From contig ML662449.1 in assembly GCA_007570785.1 (NCBI GenBank), forward strand, positions 15,819,922 through 15,883,921: 64,000 nt of DNA, read 5' to 3'. Source of the DNA: Antilocapra americana (taxonomy: Eukaryota > Chordata > Mammalia > Artiodactyla > Antilocapridae). The position numbers and the translations under genes are program-made. Positions 1 through 12,176 of this stretch are shown one piece after another. Positions within the stretch are counted from its first letter, which is position 1. Each line of letters starts with the position of its first letter. The notes beneath the pieces were generated by a model. That model was given only the letters and a program-made list of their open reading frames with translations, searched no databases and was not told the DNA's origin.

Positions 1-6
1 AAATAT

Positions 7-88
7 TGGAGAAGGAAATGGCAACTCACTCCAGTACGCTTGCCTGGAGAATCCCATGGATGGAGGAGCCTGGGAGGCTGCAGTCCAG
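7..88 (+). repeat. Bov-tA/Bov-A SINE, 3' part
   Basis: The segment matches the BovB-derived body of ruminant Bov-tA SINEs: GGAGAAGGAAATGGCAAC, then CTTGCCTGGAGAATCCCATGGA and GAGCCTGGGAGGCTGCAGTCC. The tRNA-like head lies before the window start or is missing. An A-rich stretch follows. Confidence 0.85.
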
Positions 89-950
89 GAAAAAATATTA
101 ATAATTTAAAAAGAAAAGAAACTATATTTAAAATTCCACATGGACAGGTGATATATTTACTCTGAAGTGTCATCAAATCATTGAAAAGATAATTAGATAC
201 ATAGGAAGTATTGAATACATTCTTCAATAATCTCAATATTTCAAATAAGATGGTCTCTGGTGCTGTCTCTTCCCCATCCCCATTCTGCAGATGATTAGGG
301 AAATTTTCCCAAGATAGAATTCAAAGTTAATGATGGAGTTAAAAATGAAATCTGCTTCCTAAGTCATTCTGTCTTCCTTTCACCTCATCCTGATATTTGC
401 TTGAATGATTTCGCAGTGGTGAGGAAGATATGAATGTAAATAAATGAGAAAATGAAGAAATCAGAGGAAACTGAATGTTGATAATCTCAATAGTTCTTAA
501 AGTCTGCTTATCTAATATCAAACAGGCAATTCTCTCAGAAGCTGAGGAAACCTTAATACAGTCATCAAAGTCCTTTTTACAATTACAGAGGTATTAAAGA
601 AAATGTCCAACAGTGAGGGGTGAATCTTAAGTAGTTTAAAGATTACATTTAGATGATGAAGATAAGAGCAATAATAATTAATGCTACTGTAGAGCCTTAT
701 TCCTGGAAGCTCAGAGTATTTATCTAAAGGTCAAATGATATAAACCTCTGATAGCAGCAAAACTAGACTGAAAAACTGAATATTTTGTGTTTTTTCCTGT
801 CCTTTTATTTTCCTAAAATAAGGGTAGGGGGAAGGTTTTTGGTCTTAGGACCTATCTGTGAGCATTTTAGCACAAATTTGTTTTAAAGAGAGATGAGGGT
901 ATTTTCAACTTTCAGTAAGAGGAACTAAATGTAGTGCTGAGTTTAAAGGA
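89..950. other. No gene seen; AT-rich unassigned DNA
   Basis: I see no repeat I can name and no coding signal. The only open frame (about 60 codons, minus strand, 339-521) has low complexity and no family resemblance. Confidence 0.5.
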
Positions 951-2757
951 ATTGTTGGGGTTGAGGATCAAGATGGCAGAAGAGTAAGAAGGAGAGTTCA
1001 CCTCCTTTCAAAGAAACATTGAAAATATAACCTCAAGTGGAACAATTCACAAAGAATAGCTTCTGAGCACTGACAGACGACCTCAGACTTCCAAAAAGAC
1101 AATAAAACCTCCATGTAACCAGGTAGGACAAAAGGAAAAAGAAAAAGAAGAAATCAGGATGGGGCCTGTGCCCCAGTGAGAGGACTGTGAAGGAGGAAAT
1201 GTTCCTGTACCTTGGAAAGGCTCCTGACTAGCAGAGAAATTAGATCAGATGGATTAGGGAGTTTTGAGGCTAAAAAACAGGAGAGCAGCAACCAGTTTGT
1301 GGAAGGCAAAATGGAGAGCTACCTGCACAGAGGGTCAGTACCGCCACTCTGTGCTCCCCAACCTGAAATACTCCTCTGTCAGTGAGGCTGGGGGTCAGGT
1401 GCTGAGCTCAGATTACGCTACGAAGCTTGGTCCCAGGGAGAGGGCCAGTGTTAGGCGCAGAAATAGTTTGAAGAGTTCAGGCCATGGCAACTGAGGGTTA
1501 TTAGGAAGAAGCCTGGGCCCACCCAAAAGAAAAGGCACAATTCCTGGAAGAGGCATGAGGAGAGGGGTGGGACCACCATGAGAGCATCTTTCCCCATGAG
1601 GGCTCCCAGGTAAGAAGAGTCTGTCTAGAGGAGCATCAGAGCAGACTTAGTCACCACCACCATCTTGGGCTCCAGGATAGACAGCTCTTCCAGGCCTGGA
1701 GGCAGATACCAGGCCCTGCTCCTATTAACCAGAAAGGGTTTTGTGGACAGATCTAGCTGCTAGCAATTCCACCAGCAGGACCCACCCATCACCACTGACC
1801 CAGAGGATGATGCAGAAATTCTTCTGTCACTAGGAAATCCATCAGATTTCCTAGAACCTACCCCCACTGTCCCGGGAGGGTGGAAAATAGCCATCATTAG
1901 TGGGAAATCCACCAGCAGCTGCCAGTACCTGCCCTGATGTTTCAGGAGGGTATGGATAACTCTCCCCACTAAGAAACTTATCAGTGGATTCCTGAAACTG
2001 CCCTATTGTCCCAGGAGCATGTAGAAAACGCTTGCTACTAGGAAACCTTCCAGTGAGTTCCAAGACCCACCCTGCTTACCTAGGAGGGCACAGATAGCTT
2101 CTCTTACCAGTAAATTCACCAAGCAGAGGGACTGAAACCCACAGCTAAGCCCTGGGGCCTGTGTGACTGAGGGAGAAGAGTTGAACTCTTTCCTTGTGGC
2201 TGTACAAACTATGGAGTTACACCTCTGCTGATGGCTTCCTAAAGTCAGTGCCTGAAAAATACTTGAAAGGGCAAGTGTTTTTGCAGCTGGGACAGGTCTG
2301 GCTATAGCAGCTGTGGATTCTGTGGGCATATTCACATGGGGATAGGGACAGGCCAGAATTGGAGCTGCCTCCATAGCTCCCACCGTGGATCCAGGTACAG
2401 GACTACTGCAGCACTGGGACCTAACCTCAGTGTACCTGTGCCAGGGGACAAGTGAAAACAACTACTGAGAGTCACCAGGGCCGATTGCTAACATACCCAC
2501 AGTTTAGGTGGAACTAAGAGTAATGCAGACAACAGAGTACTTTGTTAGCCCATACAACAGGTAAAAGAGGACACAACAGAGGACACTCACAGGTCAACAA
2601 CTCCAATGGAAGAAAATTCAGTGACTTTTTCCCAAGTGGGAATGCTACAATCCTGTCTACCTTGCACCACAGATCAGGATCACAGCTGAGAGACAGATCT
2701 GGGGTCCTCTACTCCAACAACTAGGGAATAGACCTGGCTCCTGACAGGGCAGTGATA
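951..2757 (+). repeat. L1 5' region (5' UTR-like) of an old LINE
   Basis: The block opens with AAGATGGCAGAAGAGTAAGA and AGTTCACCTCC, followed by ACCTCAGACTTCCAAAAAG. This resembles the 5' UTR start of ungulate/mammalian L1 elements. It is richer in GC than its flanks and has no long open frame. It runs up to a Bov-tA insertion, after which sequence from the end of L1 ORF1 appears on the same strand, so most of ORF1 seems to be missing. Assignment to the same element as 2973-8190 is inferred from orientation and adjacency. Confidence 0.45.
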
Positions 2758-2972
2758 AGTGAAAGTGAAAGTGAAGTTGCTCAGTCATGTCCTACTCTTT
2801 GTGATCCCATGGATTGTAGCCTACCAGGGTCCTCCGTCCGTGGGATTTTCCAGGCAAGAATATTGGACTGGGTTGCCATTTCCTTCTCCAGGAGATCTTC
2901 CCAATCCAGGGATTGAACCCAGTCTCCTGCATTGTAGGAGTCACTTTATTGTCTGAGTCACTAGGGAAGTCC
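2758..2972 (-). repeat. Bov-tA SINE inserted in old L1
   Basis: Read on the minus strand it starts GGACTTCCCTAGTGACTCAG and ends in the Bov-A tail. On the plus strand this appears as GAAGTTGCTCAGTCATGTCC and then CCATTTCCTTCTCCAGGAG. It is full length and sits between two L1 pieces. Confidence 0.85.
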
Positions 2973-3382
2973 AAACTAACAAAAATTAAATACAAAGAAA
3001 AAATATTAAAAGCAATAAATCACATACAAGGGAATCCCCATAAATTTAGCCGCTAATTTTTAAGCAGAAAGTATATAGGACAGGAGGGAGTGGCAAGATA
3101 AATTTTAAAGTGATGATAAAAAAAAACACCTACAACCAAGAATCCTCTACCCAGCAAGGCTCTCATTCAGATTCAACAGAGAAATTAAAAGCTTTACAGA
3201 CAAGCAAAAGCTAAGAGAACTCAGCACCACCAACCAGTGTTACTACAATTGCTAAAGGAGCTTCTCTAGACAGGAAAAACAAGAGAAAAGAACAAAAGAG
3301 GAAGGGAAGAACAAAAGGCCTACAGAAGCAAGCCCAAAACAAGAAAATGGCAACAGGAACATACATATCTATAATTACCTTA

Positions 3383-3673
3383 GGGCTTCTTAGGTGTCTC
3401 AGTAGTAAAGAATCCACTTGCCAATGCTGGAGACAAGGGTTTAATCCCTGATCCAGGAAGATCTCACATACCATGAAGCAACTAGCCCGTGCACCACAAC
3501 AATTGAGCCTGTGCTCTAGAGCCTGTGCTCTGCAATAAGACAAGCCACTGCAATAAGAAGTCTGCATACCTCAACTAGAGAGTAGCCCTTACCCATCACA
3601 ACTAGAGAAAAGCCTACTCAACGATGAAGACCTGAGACAGCCAAAAATAAACAAATAAATAAACCTTAAAAAA
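3383..3673 (+). repeat. CHR-type (tRNA-Glu-derived) SINE in L1
   Basis: The segment starts GGGCTTCTTAGGTGTCTCAG and continues with AATCCACTTGCCAATGCTGG and the CHR-type body of repeated 'GCCTGTGCTCT...CAATAAGA' units, ending in GCCAAAAATAAACAAATAAA. The flanking L1 sequence gives a near-perfect duplication: ATTACCTTA at 3374-3382 and ATCACCTTA at 3674-3682. CHR SINEs are known from cetaceans, hippos and ruminants, so this insertion is old within that clade. Confidence 0.75.
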
Positions 3674-4386
3674 ATCACCTTAAATTTAAATAGATTAAAT
3701 GCTCCAATCAAAAGATAAAGACTGGTAGAATGAATACAAAACCAAGACATGTATATAAGCTGTCTACAAGAGACACACTTAGGACCTAGGGACACATATA
3801 GATTGAAAGTAAGGAATGGAAAAAGATATGCAAAGGGAAATCAAAATAATGCTGAAATAGCAATACTTACATAAGAGAAAGTAGACTTTAAAATAAAAAC
3901 TACTAAAAGAGACAAAGAAAGACACTGCATAATGATCAAGAGATCAATTCAAGAAGATATACCAATTGAAAGATATTTATGAGTCCAACATAGGAACACC
4001 TCAATGCATAAGGTGAATGACAACAACCATAAAATAGGAAATCAAAAGTAACCCAGCAATATTGGGGAGAATTCAATACCTCATTAATATCAATGACCAG
4101 ATCATCTAGACAGAAAATTTAATAAGGAAACACGAGCCTTAAATGACATTAGATCAGATAGACTTAATTAACACTTAATAGGACAGTCTATCCAAAAATA
4201 GCAGAAAACACATTCTTCTTGAGTCTTGGAACATTCTCCATGATAGATCACATCTTGGGTCACAGATCAAACCTTGGTAACTTAGTACAATTAAAGTATA
4301 TCATATCAAACATATTTTCTGTCTGACTACAAAACATTGAGATTTGAAATCATTTACAATAAAAACAAGTATAAAAAACAAAACAA

Positions 4387-4727
4387 GGGTTTCCTGGTAG
4401 TCCAGTGGTTAAGAATCTTCTTTGCAATGCAAGGGACACCAGTTCAATCCCTGTTCCTGGAAGATCCCACATTCCATGGAACAAGAAAGCTAAGCTCATT
4501 TGCCACAACTACAGAGCCTGCACTCTAGAGTCTGTGAGCTGCAACTAGTGAGCCCATATGCTGCAACTACTGAGCTGCATGCCCAGAGCTTGTGCTCTGC
4601 AACAAGAAAAGTCACCACAATGAGAAGCCTGTACACTGCAATAAAGAGTAACCCCCTGCTCGCTGCAACTACCGAAAGCCTGTGTGCAGCAACAAAGACC
4701 CACCACAGCCAAAAAATAAAAAAAAAA
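4387..4727 (+). repeat. CHR-type SINE, second copy in the same L1
   Basis: The head reads GGGTTTCCTGGTAGTCCAGT. The body is GCCACAACTACAGAGCCTGC, then GCAACAAGAAAAGTCACC, ending GCCAAAAAATAAAAAAAAAA. It interrupts L1 ORF2 on the same strand. A T-rich stretch of about 50 bases after the A-tail (4728-4777) is not explained by either L1 or the SINE consensus I recall. Confidence 0.75.
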
Positions 4728-6140
4728 TCTTTTTTTAATCTCTCTTTGTATAAATCTTTACAAAGCTCCCACAAACAAAGGAAGGCTAAACAATATGCTA
4801 CTAAATAACCAATGGATCACTGAAGAAATCAAAGAGGAGATTAAAAAATACCTAGGAAAAAAGTGACAATAAAACATCATGACCCAAAACCTATTGGATA
4901 TAGCAAAAGCAGTTCTGAGGGAATTTTATAGCAACACAACCTCACTTCAAGAACCAAGAAAAATCACAAATAACCTTAATTTACACCTAAAGCAGCTAGA
5001 TAAAGAAGAACAAACAAAACAAAGTTAGTATAAGAAAAGAAATCACAAAGATCAGAGCAGAAATAAATGAAATAGAAATGAAAAAAATTATGGCAAAGAT
5101 CAGTGAAAGTAAAAGAAGGTTATTTTAGACAATAAAAAAAAATAATAAAACTTCAGCCAGACTCATCAAGACACAGAGAGGACTCAAATCAACAAAATTA
5201 GAAATGAAAAAGGAGAAGTTACAATTGACACCACAGAAATATAAACACTCTAAAGAACAGTGTGAACAACTATATGCCAATAAAATGGACAACCTGAAAG
5301 AAGTGTAAAAATTCTTAGAGAAGTACAAATTTTCAAGACCAAATTAAGAAGAAATAAAAAATATAAACAGATCAGTCACAATTAATGAATTGAAACTGTG
5401 ATTTTAAAATCTTCCAAAAACAAAAGTCCAGGACCAGATGGCTTCACAGACAAATTTTATCAAATATTTAGAGGAGAGCTAACATCAATTCTTCTCAAAC
5501 TCATCCAAAAAATATCACAGATGGAGGAACACTCTCAAGTTCATTCAGCAATGTCACCATTACCCTGACACAAAAAATAGACAAAGATATCACAAAACTT
5601 GGAAAAGAAAATTGCAGGCCAACATCTTTGATAAAAACAGATACAAAATCCTCACAAACAGAATCCTAAAACACATTGAAAGTATTATACTCCGTAATCA
5701 AGTGGCATTTATCCTGGGAATGCAAACATTCTTCAATATATGTAAATTAATCAATGTGATACATCATATTAACAAATTAAAGAATAAATATATGATCATC
5801 TCAATAGATGCAGAAAAAGCTTTTGACAAAATTCATCATCCATTTATGATAAAAACTCTCCAGTAAGTGGGCACAGAGGGAATTCACCTCAGCATAATCA
5901 AGGTTATTATGACAAACCCACAGCAAATATCATTCTTAATGCTGAAAAACTGAAAGCATTTCCTCTAAGAGCAGAAATAAGACAGGTGTTCACTCTTGAC
6001 AATATTATTCAACATAGTTTTGGGAGTCCTATCCAAGGCAATCAGAAAAGAAAAAGAAATAAAAGGAGTCCAAATTAGAAAAGAAGAAGTAAAATTGTCA
6101 CTGTTTGCAGATGACATGATTCTATGCATAGAAATTCCTA

Positions 6141-6335
6141 AGTGAAAGTGAAAGTCACTCAGTCGTATCCAACTCTTTGTGACCCCATGGACTATACAGT
6201 CCATGGAATTCTCCAGGCCAGAATACTGGAGTGGGTAGCATTTCCCTTCTCCAGGGGATCTTCCCAACCCAGGGCTTGAACCCATGTCTCCTGCATTGTG
6301 GGCAGATTCTTTACCAGCTGAGCCACAAAGGACGC
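6141..6335 (-). repeat. Bov-tA SINE in L1 ORF2
   Basis: The plus strand shows the tail first (GTCACTCAGTCGTATCC, CCAGAATACTGGAGTGGG) and the tRNA-like head last (CTTTACCAGCTGAGCCAC). It is flanked by AGAAATTCCTA (6130-6140) and AGAAACTCCTA (6336-6346), an 11-bp duplication with one mismatch. It lies just after the FADD box of the old L1. Confidence 0.88.
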
Positions 6336-8190
6336 AGAAACTCCTAAAGACGCTACCAAAAAAACTATTAGAGCTAATCAATGAATTTAGTTAAGTTGCA
6401 GATACAAAATTAATACACAGAAATCTCTTGCATTCCTGTACGGTAACAGTGAAATATCAAAAAGAGAAATTAAGGAAACAGTGCCATTTACCAATGCAAC
6501 AAAAAGAATAAAATACCTAGGAATAAACTTACCCAAGAAGGCAAAAAACTTATACTCAGAAAACTCAAAGATGCTGATGAAAGAAATCAAACAGATGGAG
6601 AGATATACCATGCTCCTAGACTGGAAGAATAAATATTATGAAAATGACTATACTATCCAAAGCAATCTACAGATTGCATTCAATCTCTATCATATTACTA
6701 ATGGCAGTTTTCACATAATTAGAACAAAGAACATTTACAATCTGTACGGAAATACAAAAGAACCTGAATACCCAAAACATCTTGAGAAAGAAAAACGGAG
6801 CTGGAGGAATCAGGCTCTGTGACTTCAGACTATACTACAAAGCTACAGTCATCAAGACAGTTTGGTACTGGCACAAGAACAGAAGTATAGATAAAAGAAG
6901 TAGGATAGAAAGCTCAGAGATCAACCCACATACCTTCAGTCACCTAATCTATGATGAAGGAGGCATGAGTATATAAAGAAGAAAAGACACTCTTAAGGAA
7001 AAACGACACTCTCTTCAATAAGCAATGCTGGGAAAACTAGACAGTTACAATTAAAAGAATTAAATTAGAGTAACTACTATATACAAATATAAACTCAAAA
7101 TGGGTCAATGACCTAAATGTAAAATTTTGAGAGGGAAATAGAGGCAGAACACTCTTTGACATACATCACAGCATGGTCTTTTTTATCCACCTCCTAGAAT
7201 AATGAAATTAAAAAATAAACAAATGGGATCTAGTTAAACATTAAAACTTTTGCACAGTAAAGAAAATTAAAACCAAAGCAAAAACACAACCCTCAGAATG
7301 AGAGAAAATATTTGCAAAAGAAACAATTGACAAGGGGTTAATCTCTAAAACACACAAGTGACACATACAGCTCAGTATCAAAAAAAACCAACAACTGGGT
7401 GGAATTTGAATAGACATTTCTCTAAAGGTGGCTCAAAAATATGTGAAAAGATGCTTAATACCACTGATTTTTAGAGGAATGCAAATCAAAACTACAATGA
7501 GGTACCACTTTACAGGTCAGAATGGCTTTCATCAAAAAATCTGTAAACAAAGTATGAAAAGGGCACCCTTCTACACTGTTGGTGGAAATGTAAATTGGTA
7601 CATCCGCTATAAAGAACAGTATTGAGATTCCTCATAAAACTAAAAATAGCACCATCATATGACCCAATGATTTCACTTTTGGGCATATAATGAGAAAACC
7701 ATTATTTAAAAAAATATGTATTTCTCAATATTCACTACAGCACTATATACAATGGCTATGACATGGAAGCAACCTAAATGTCCATCAACAGAGGAATGGA
7801 TAAAGAAGAGATGGTAGACATATATATAATGGAATATTAATCAGCCATGGAAGGGAACAAATTAGTGCCATTTGCAGATGGGGATGGGACTAGAGATGTC
7901 ATACAGAGTAAAGTAAGTCAGAAAGAGAAAATTAAATATTGTATAATATTGCATATTTGTGGGATCTAGAAATATGGTAACAATGAAGGTTTTTGCAAAG
8001 CAGAAATTGACAGACATATGTCAAGAATAAACATGGATATCAAGAGGGGAAGGAGAGATGGAAAACATTGGCAGATGGGGATTGGCATATATACACTACA
8101 ATTTATAAAATAGATAACTAATAAGAACCTACTATATAGCAATGAGAACGCTACTCAATGCTCTGTGGTGCCTTAAGTGGGAAGGAAATG

Positions 8191-8420
8191 ATAGCCTTAG
8201 CACTCAATCTTGCTTAATCAAGACTAGTTTCTACCTCCAACTCCAAATAAAATTCTTTGTAGTGCAAATGTCCCTTCTTTGAATTTAAAAGCCCTTGATT
8301 TTTGATCCCTAAGAGAACTATGTTTGGGTTTCTACCTGAATCTGTGTGCCAGGGATTGAAATCCTTTGATCACAAATAAATGCTTTCTGCTTGATAATTG
8401 TCTCCTAGATTTATTTAGAT
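8191..8420 (+). repeat. Possible LTR tail of unknown family
   Basis: After the L1 3' UTR, the stretch ends with CACAAATAAATGCTTTCTGC and TTGATAATTGTCTCC. This looks like the polyadenylation-signal and U5 end of a retroviral LTR. No TG...CA termini or duplication could be fixed, so the call rests on overall appearance only. Confidence 0.25.
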
Positions 8421-9182
8421 TGACAATTTTAATCTAATAAACTTTGGGAATTTTATCTACTACAAACTTTTTTGTTTCCTGCTATTTACAGAGATGAAAG
8501 AATACTCTGGATGGATTGCTTGGAGGAATTGCTTTAATCTTACAAACTCAGCTTGGGTTTAAAATCTAGAATTTGAAGATGCTAAGACTATCATTCATGC
8601 TTATCTTAGTGAATAACTCAGTAAAATGAAAGTGTGTTTTTAAATACATAAAATGCAAGGTAGGCAAAGTTTACATTAAAAAAGCATTCTATGCCATTTA
8701 AATGATATTGATTGTGGAAATTGATGTTAAAAATAATTTTTAATTATTAATCATATTTTAATCTAATTCTAAAAATTATTTAAAATCATAATTGAATAAA
8801 AACATAACAAATGTTAACTAACATTTTGGCCTTTAAGCATCTGCTAGTTTAACATTATAAAATGCAAATGATATTTTAACTCAATTGAAAATTTTCCTTC
8901 ACTCTAAATCACCATCAACAAAACTATATATATATATATATATATATACAAAAAAAACCTCTAGCAAAAAGAAAATTATGTTGTAGAAATTATATAGTGA
9001 TAATTAAGAAAAATAGAAGTTAAGAAGAGGGCTTCTATTTTAAATTGGTATCTCAATAACAGTTCCTAATTTAGCCTAGGCCAGATTTTATGAAATACTC
9101 CTTAAGCCAATGGAAAAAAATATAACCAAAGAAATTTCTAAAAATTTTCACTTTTAAAGGGGGAATGATACTAATTGAAACT
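8421..9182. other. No gene seen; AT-rich DNA with (TA)n
   Basis: Very AT-rich sequence with no recognisable family. It contains a (TA)n microsatellite at about 8925-8948. Confidence 0.5.
8925..8948. repeat. (TA)n microsatellite
   Basis: About 12 uninterrupted TA units, visible directly. Confidence 0.95.
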
Positions 9183-10184
9183 TGTGTACTTCATTTACTG
9201 TGCTAAAGCCTTTGACTGTGTGGATCACAACAAGTGGATAAGTCTTAAAGAGACGGAAATATAAGACCACCTGATCTGCCTCCTAAGAAATCTGTATGCA
9301 GGTCAAGAAACAACAGTAGACCCAGGCATATAACAACAGACTGGTTCCAAATTGGGGGAGTACCTCAAGGCTGTATATTGTCACTCTGCTTATTTAACTT
9401 ATATGCAGAGTACATCATGCAAAATGCTGCATTGGGGGACTCAGGAGCTGGAATCAAGATTGCCAGGAGAAATATCAATAACCTCAAATGTGCAGAAGAC
9501 ACTACACTAAAGCATGAGGAACTAAAGAGCTTCTTGATGAGGTGATAAAAAAAAAAAAGCTTGAAAGAGCTAGCCTAAAGCTTAACATTCAAAAAACAAA
9601 GATTACGGCATCTGGTCCCATCACTTCATGACAAATAGAAAGGGAAAATGCGGAAACGGTAACCAACTTTATTTACGTGGGCTCCAATATTGCTGTGGAA
9701 GGCAACCACAGCCATGAAATTAGGAGACACTTGCTCCTTGGAAGATAAACTATGACAAATCTAAACAGTATATCAAAAATCAGAGACATTACTTGGCCAA
9801 CAGAGGTTCATCTATTCAAAGCTATGGTTTTTCCAGTAGTAATGGATGGATGTGAGAGTTGGATCATAAAGAAGACAGAGCCCCCCAAAATTGATGCTTT
9901 TGAACTGTGGTGCAGGAGAAGACTCTTAGGAGTACCTTGGACAGCAAGGAGATCAAATCAGTCAATTCTAAAGAAAATCAACCCTGAATGTTCATTGGAA
10001 GGACATGCTGAAGCTGAAACCCCAATACTCTGGCCACCTGATGTCAAGAGCTGACTCTTTGGAAAATTGATGTTGGGAAAGATTAACGGCAGTAGGAAAA
10101 GGGGTAACAGAGGATGAGATAATTGGATAGCATCATTGACTCAGTGGACACAGATTTGAGCAAACTCTGGGAGGCAGACATGGA
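9183..10184 (+). repeat. BovB (RTE) LINE fragment
   Basis: The piece carries the second half of the BovB reverse-transcriptase frame: GCTAAAGCCTTTGACTGTGT near 9205, AAGGCTGTATATTGTCAC near 9370, then the C-terminal region with GGATGTGAGAGTTGGATC near 9850. An open stretch at 9752-10054 includes GCESWIIKKTE and ELWCRRRLLGVPWTARRS, the typical BovB C-terminal peptide. Several small deletions and stops make it dead. The BovB 3' end is missing. Confidence 0.88.
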
Positions 10185-12176
10185 GCTCTTCATAGCTGTT
10201 CCTTCCTTACCTAATAGAAAACACAAGTATACATAAAGGCAATTCCTTTATGCTACAGCAGTAGACAAATCTGTTTTCTGGACATTCTTTATGGATAATT
10301 TGGAATAAGACAAGCTACAACAACAACATTGATTCCATGGTTAAGAAAAGAGGAAAATAAAAACTTCAACTTAATAATTTGAAAGTGATCTTCTTTCTGA
10401 ATATGAATGAATTAAAACTTTAGAAGAAAATCACAGAAAATTGATATACCAAATAGAAGGTAATAGAGCATGATCCCCATGAATCAGAAGCAGAGCATAA
10501 AATGCAGAAAATAGACTAATTAGGAAAATTAGTCTAAGTAATAAATTTAAAAGGGAAACAAAAACAGGAAGAATCATTATGAAAGTAAAAAAAATAGGAA
10601 AAAATGGAATTATTGATACAGTTTGGAGACAACAGACATAGTATTTCAGAAAAATGATACAGATAAACATTTAAAAAAAATAAATTAGGTTAATGAGATG
10701 GAATAGGTTAGACATACTAAAGACAACAGTATACTGAAAGTGAAAGTTCCCAAAAGAAAAGATGAAAAATTAGAGAAGCAGAAGTTAAAAAGCAATGCTA
10801 AATTAGAAAATGATATTTATAAATTATGCAAAAGATTATACATACTAGTTGAAAAACCCATTATCTTCTGGATAGTTTGTTTAGCCCATCAACATATCAT
10901 TGAAACTGAGCCCCTGGGGCTCCCCAAGTACAAAGGCCTTTCCCTGGCTCCTGTCTTTTGTATGTGGAAAATCTGGTTTCCCAAGTCTCTCTGAGTCACA
11001 AAAGAGCAGGCTTAAGCAGTTAATGATTAGGACATAAGGTCACAGAATCTTCCAGTGTTTGATGCACATTTTTAGGTGCTTTACAGATACTATAACTGAC
11101 ACTAGCAGGAAAAAGCTAACTACATGATAGCCAGCCTGTATCCACAACATAAGATGTTCCATCTTGAGCAATATTCAGTCTATGGTTAGCACAATTCCAA
11201 GAACTGGGTTGAAGAGAATGGTAATAACAGTATTGCTCACAATAATCTATATGTATGGCCATCAAAATACTTGCAGCTTGCTTTGACCATATATGTAAGT
11301 GGACAACTAAAATTGTCAGCAAGTTTATTCTACAGACCTATATTGGCATCGTCCACTCTAAGAATGCAGTATCCTGTGTCACCATAAAATTATTGAAGCC
11401 AGACTTTTGCCCCAATCCTTCAGAAACAGAATGATGTCAGACAAGTGAGGATTTTTAATCAGCTCTTTAGCCCCATTAGTGTTTGCCTATTCTGTCTTTC
11501 TAAAACCTTAATTATACAAATGAAATATCTAGGTAACATTTAACCCAACTCCTGATGTATACTCTACTGAATGCACATAATGCATTGCCTAATTTGTTGA
11601 TTCTCTTCTTAGATTAAAAGAAGTAGCAATGAAAAATTAAGTAGCTCAAGAGTGACTAGCTCTCACTCCCATTAGCCCCCATTAATCCTGTGGGCAAATC
11701 ATACAAACAAGATAATATCTGAAGAAAGATCATGAGGAGTCAGCCAGCCTGAATTAATGGAAAACAATGCAGAACTGACCTCCTGCTTAAGTGTATTCTT
11801 TCAATGTACCCTTAGTTGTATCCTTTTATTAAAACCAATAGTCTATGCATGGACTGGACAGGGGTCACACAGAGTGGTAGCATTATGCATATTTTTTTAA
11901 CTCCCTTTCTTAATTCAGTTCTTTTTTTTCTCCTTGTCACAATAGCGTGTCTTAATTTAGGCTCTAATATAAAATGGGTGCTTTTACTTTCAAAATGAAA
12001 ATTTAAAAGACAGTGGTGTTATAATCCCCAAATTTCTAAGCTGTGTGTGTGAAAATGGTTTGTTAATTGATTATATCTTTCATTAGTTACATATTTACAT
12101 TTATATTGAGACCTCCATGCTTGCCTTATATGCTGCACAATTACCATCTCCCTAGAGGTACTAAGGTTCTCTTCAA
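10185..12176. other. No gene seen; unassigned, possibly old retroelement-derived
   Basis: The first 550 bases are AT-rich and featureless. From about 10840 to 11880 the base composition is more balanced and looks like decayed retroelement or LTR sequence (for example GAGCCCCTGGGGCTCCCC near 10910), but I cannot name a family. The open frames here are short and unlike known proteins. Confidence 0.4.

Larger units (their letters stand above)
2973..8190 (+). repeat. Old L1 LINE: end of ORF1, ORF2 and 3' UTR (dead)
   Basis: About 5.2 kb of L1 sequence, including three later SINE insertions at 3383-3673, 4387-4727 and 6141-6335. The first part (to about 3270) matches the end of ORF1 and the inter-ORF region. 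ORF2 follows in broken pieces: the frame at 5612-5866 reads [12 protein letters not shown], an L1 reverse-transcriptase motif. Just after 6090 the FADD catalytic box can be read as [11 protein letters not shown] further ORF2 piece lies at 6481-6976 (ending with the ...[15 protein letters not shown] segment). The C-terminal part and 3' UTR run to about 8190. Many stops and frameshifts show it is long inactive. Codon-level decay and the older SINE classes inside it suggest an L1MA-age element; the exact subfamily is not determined. Confidence 0.85.
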
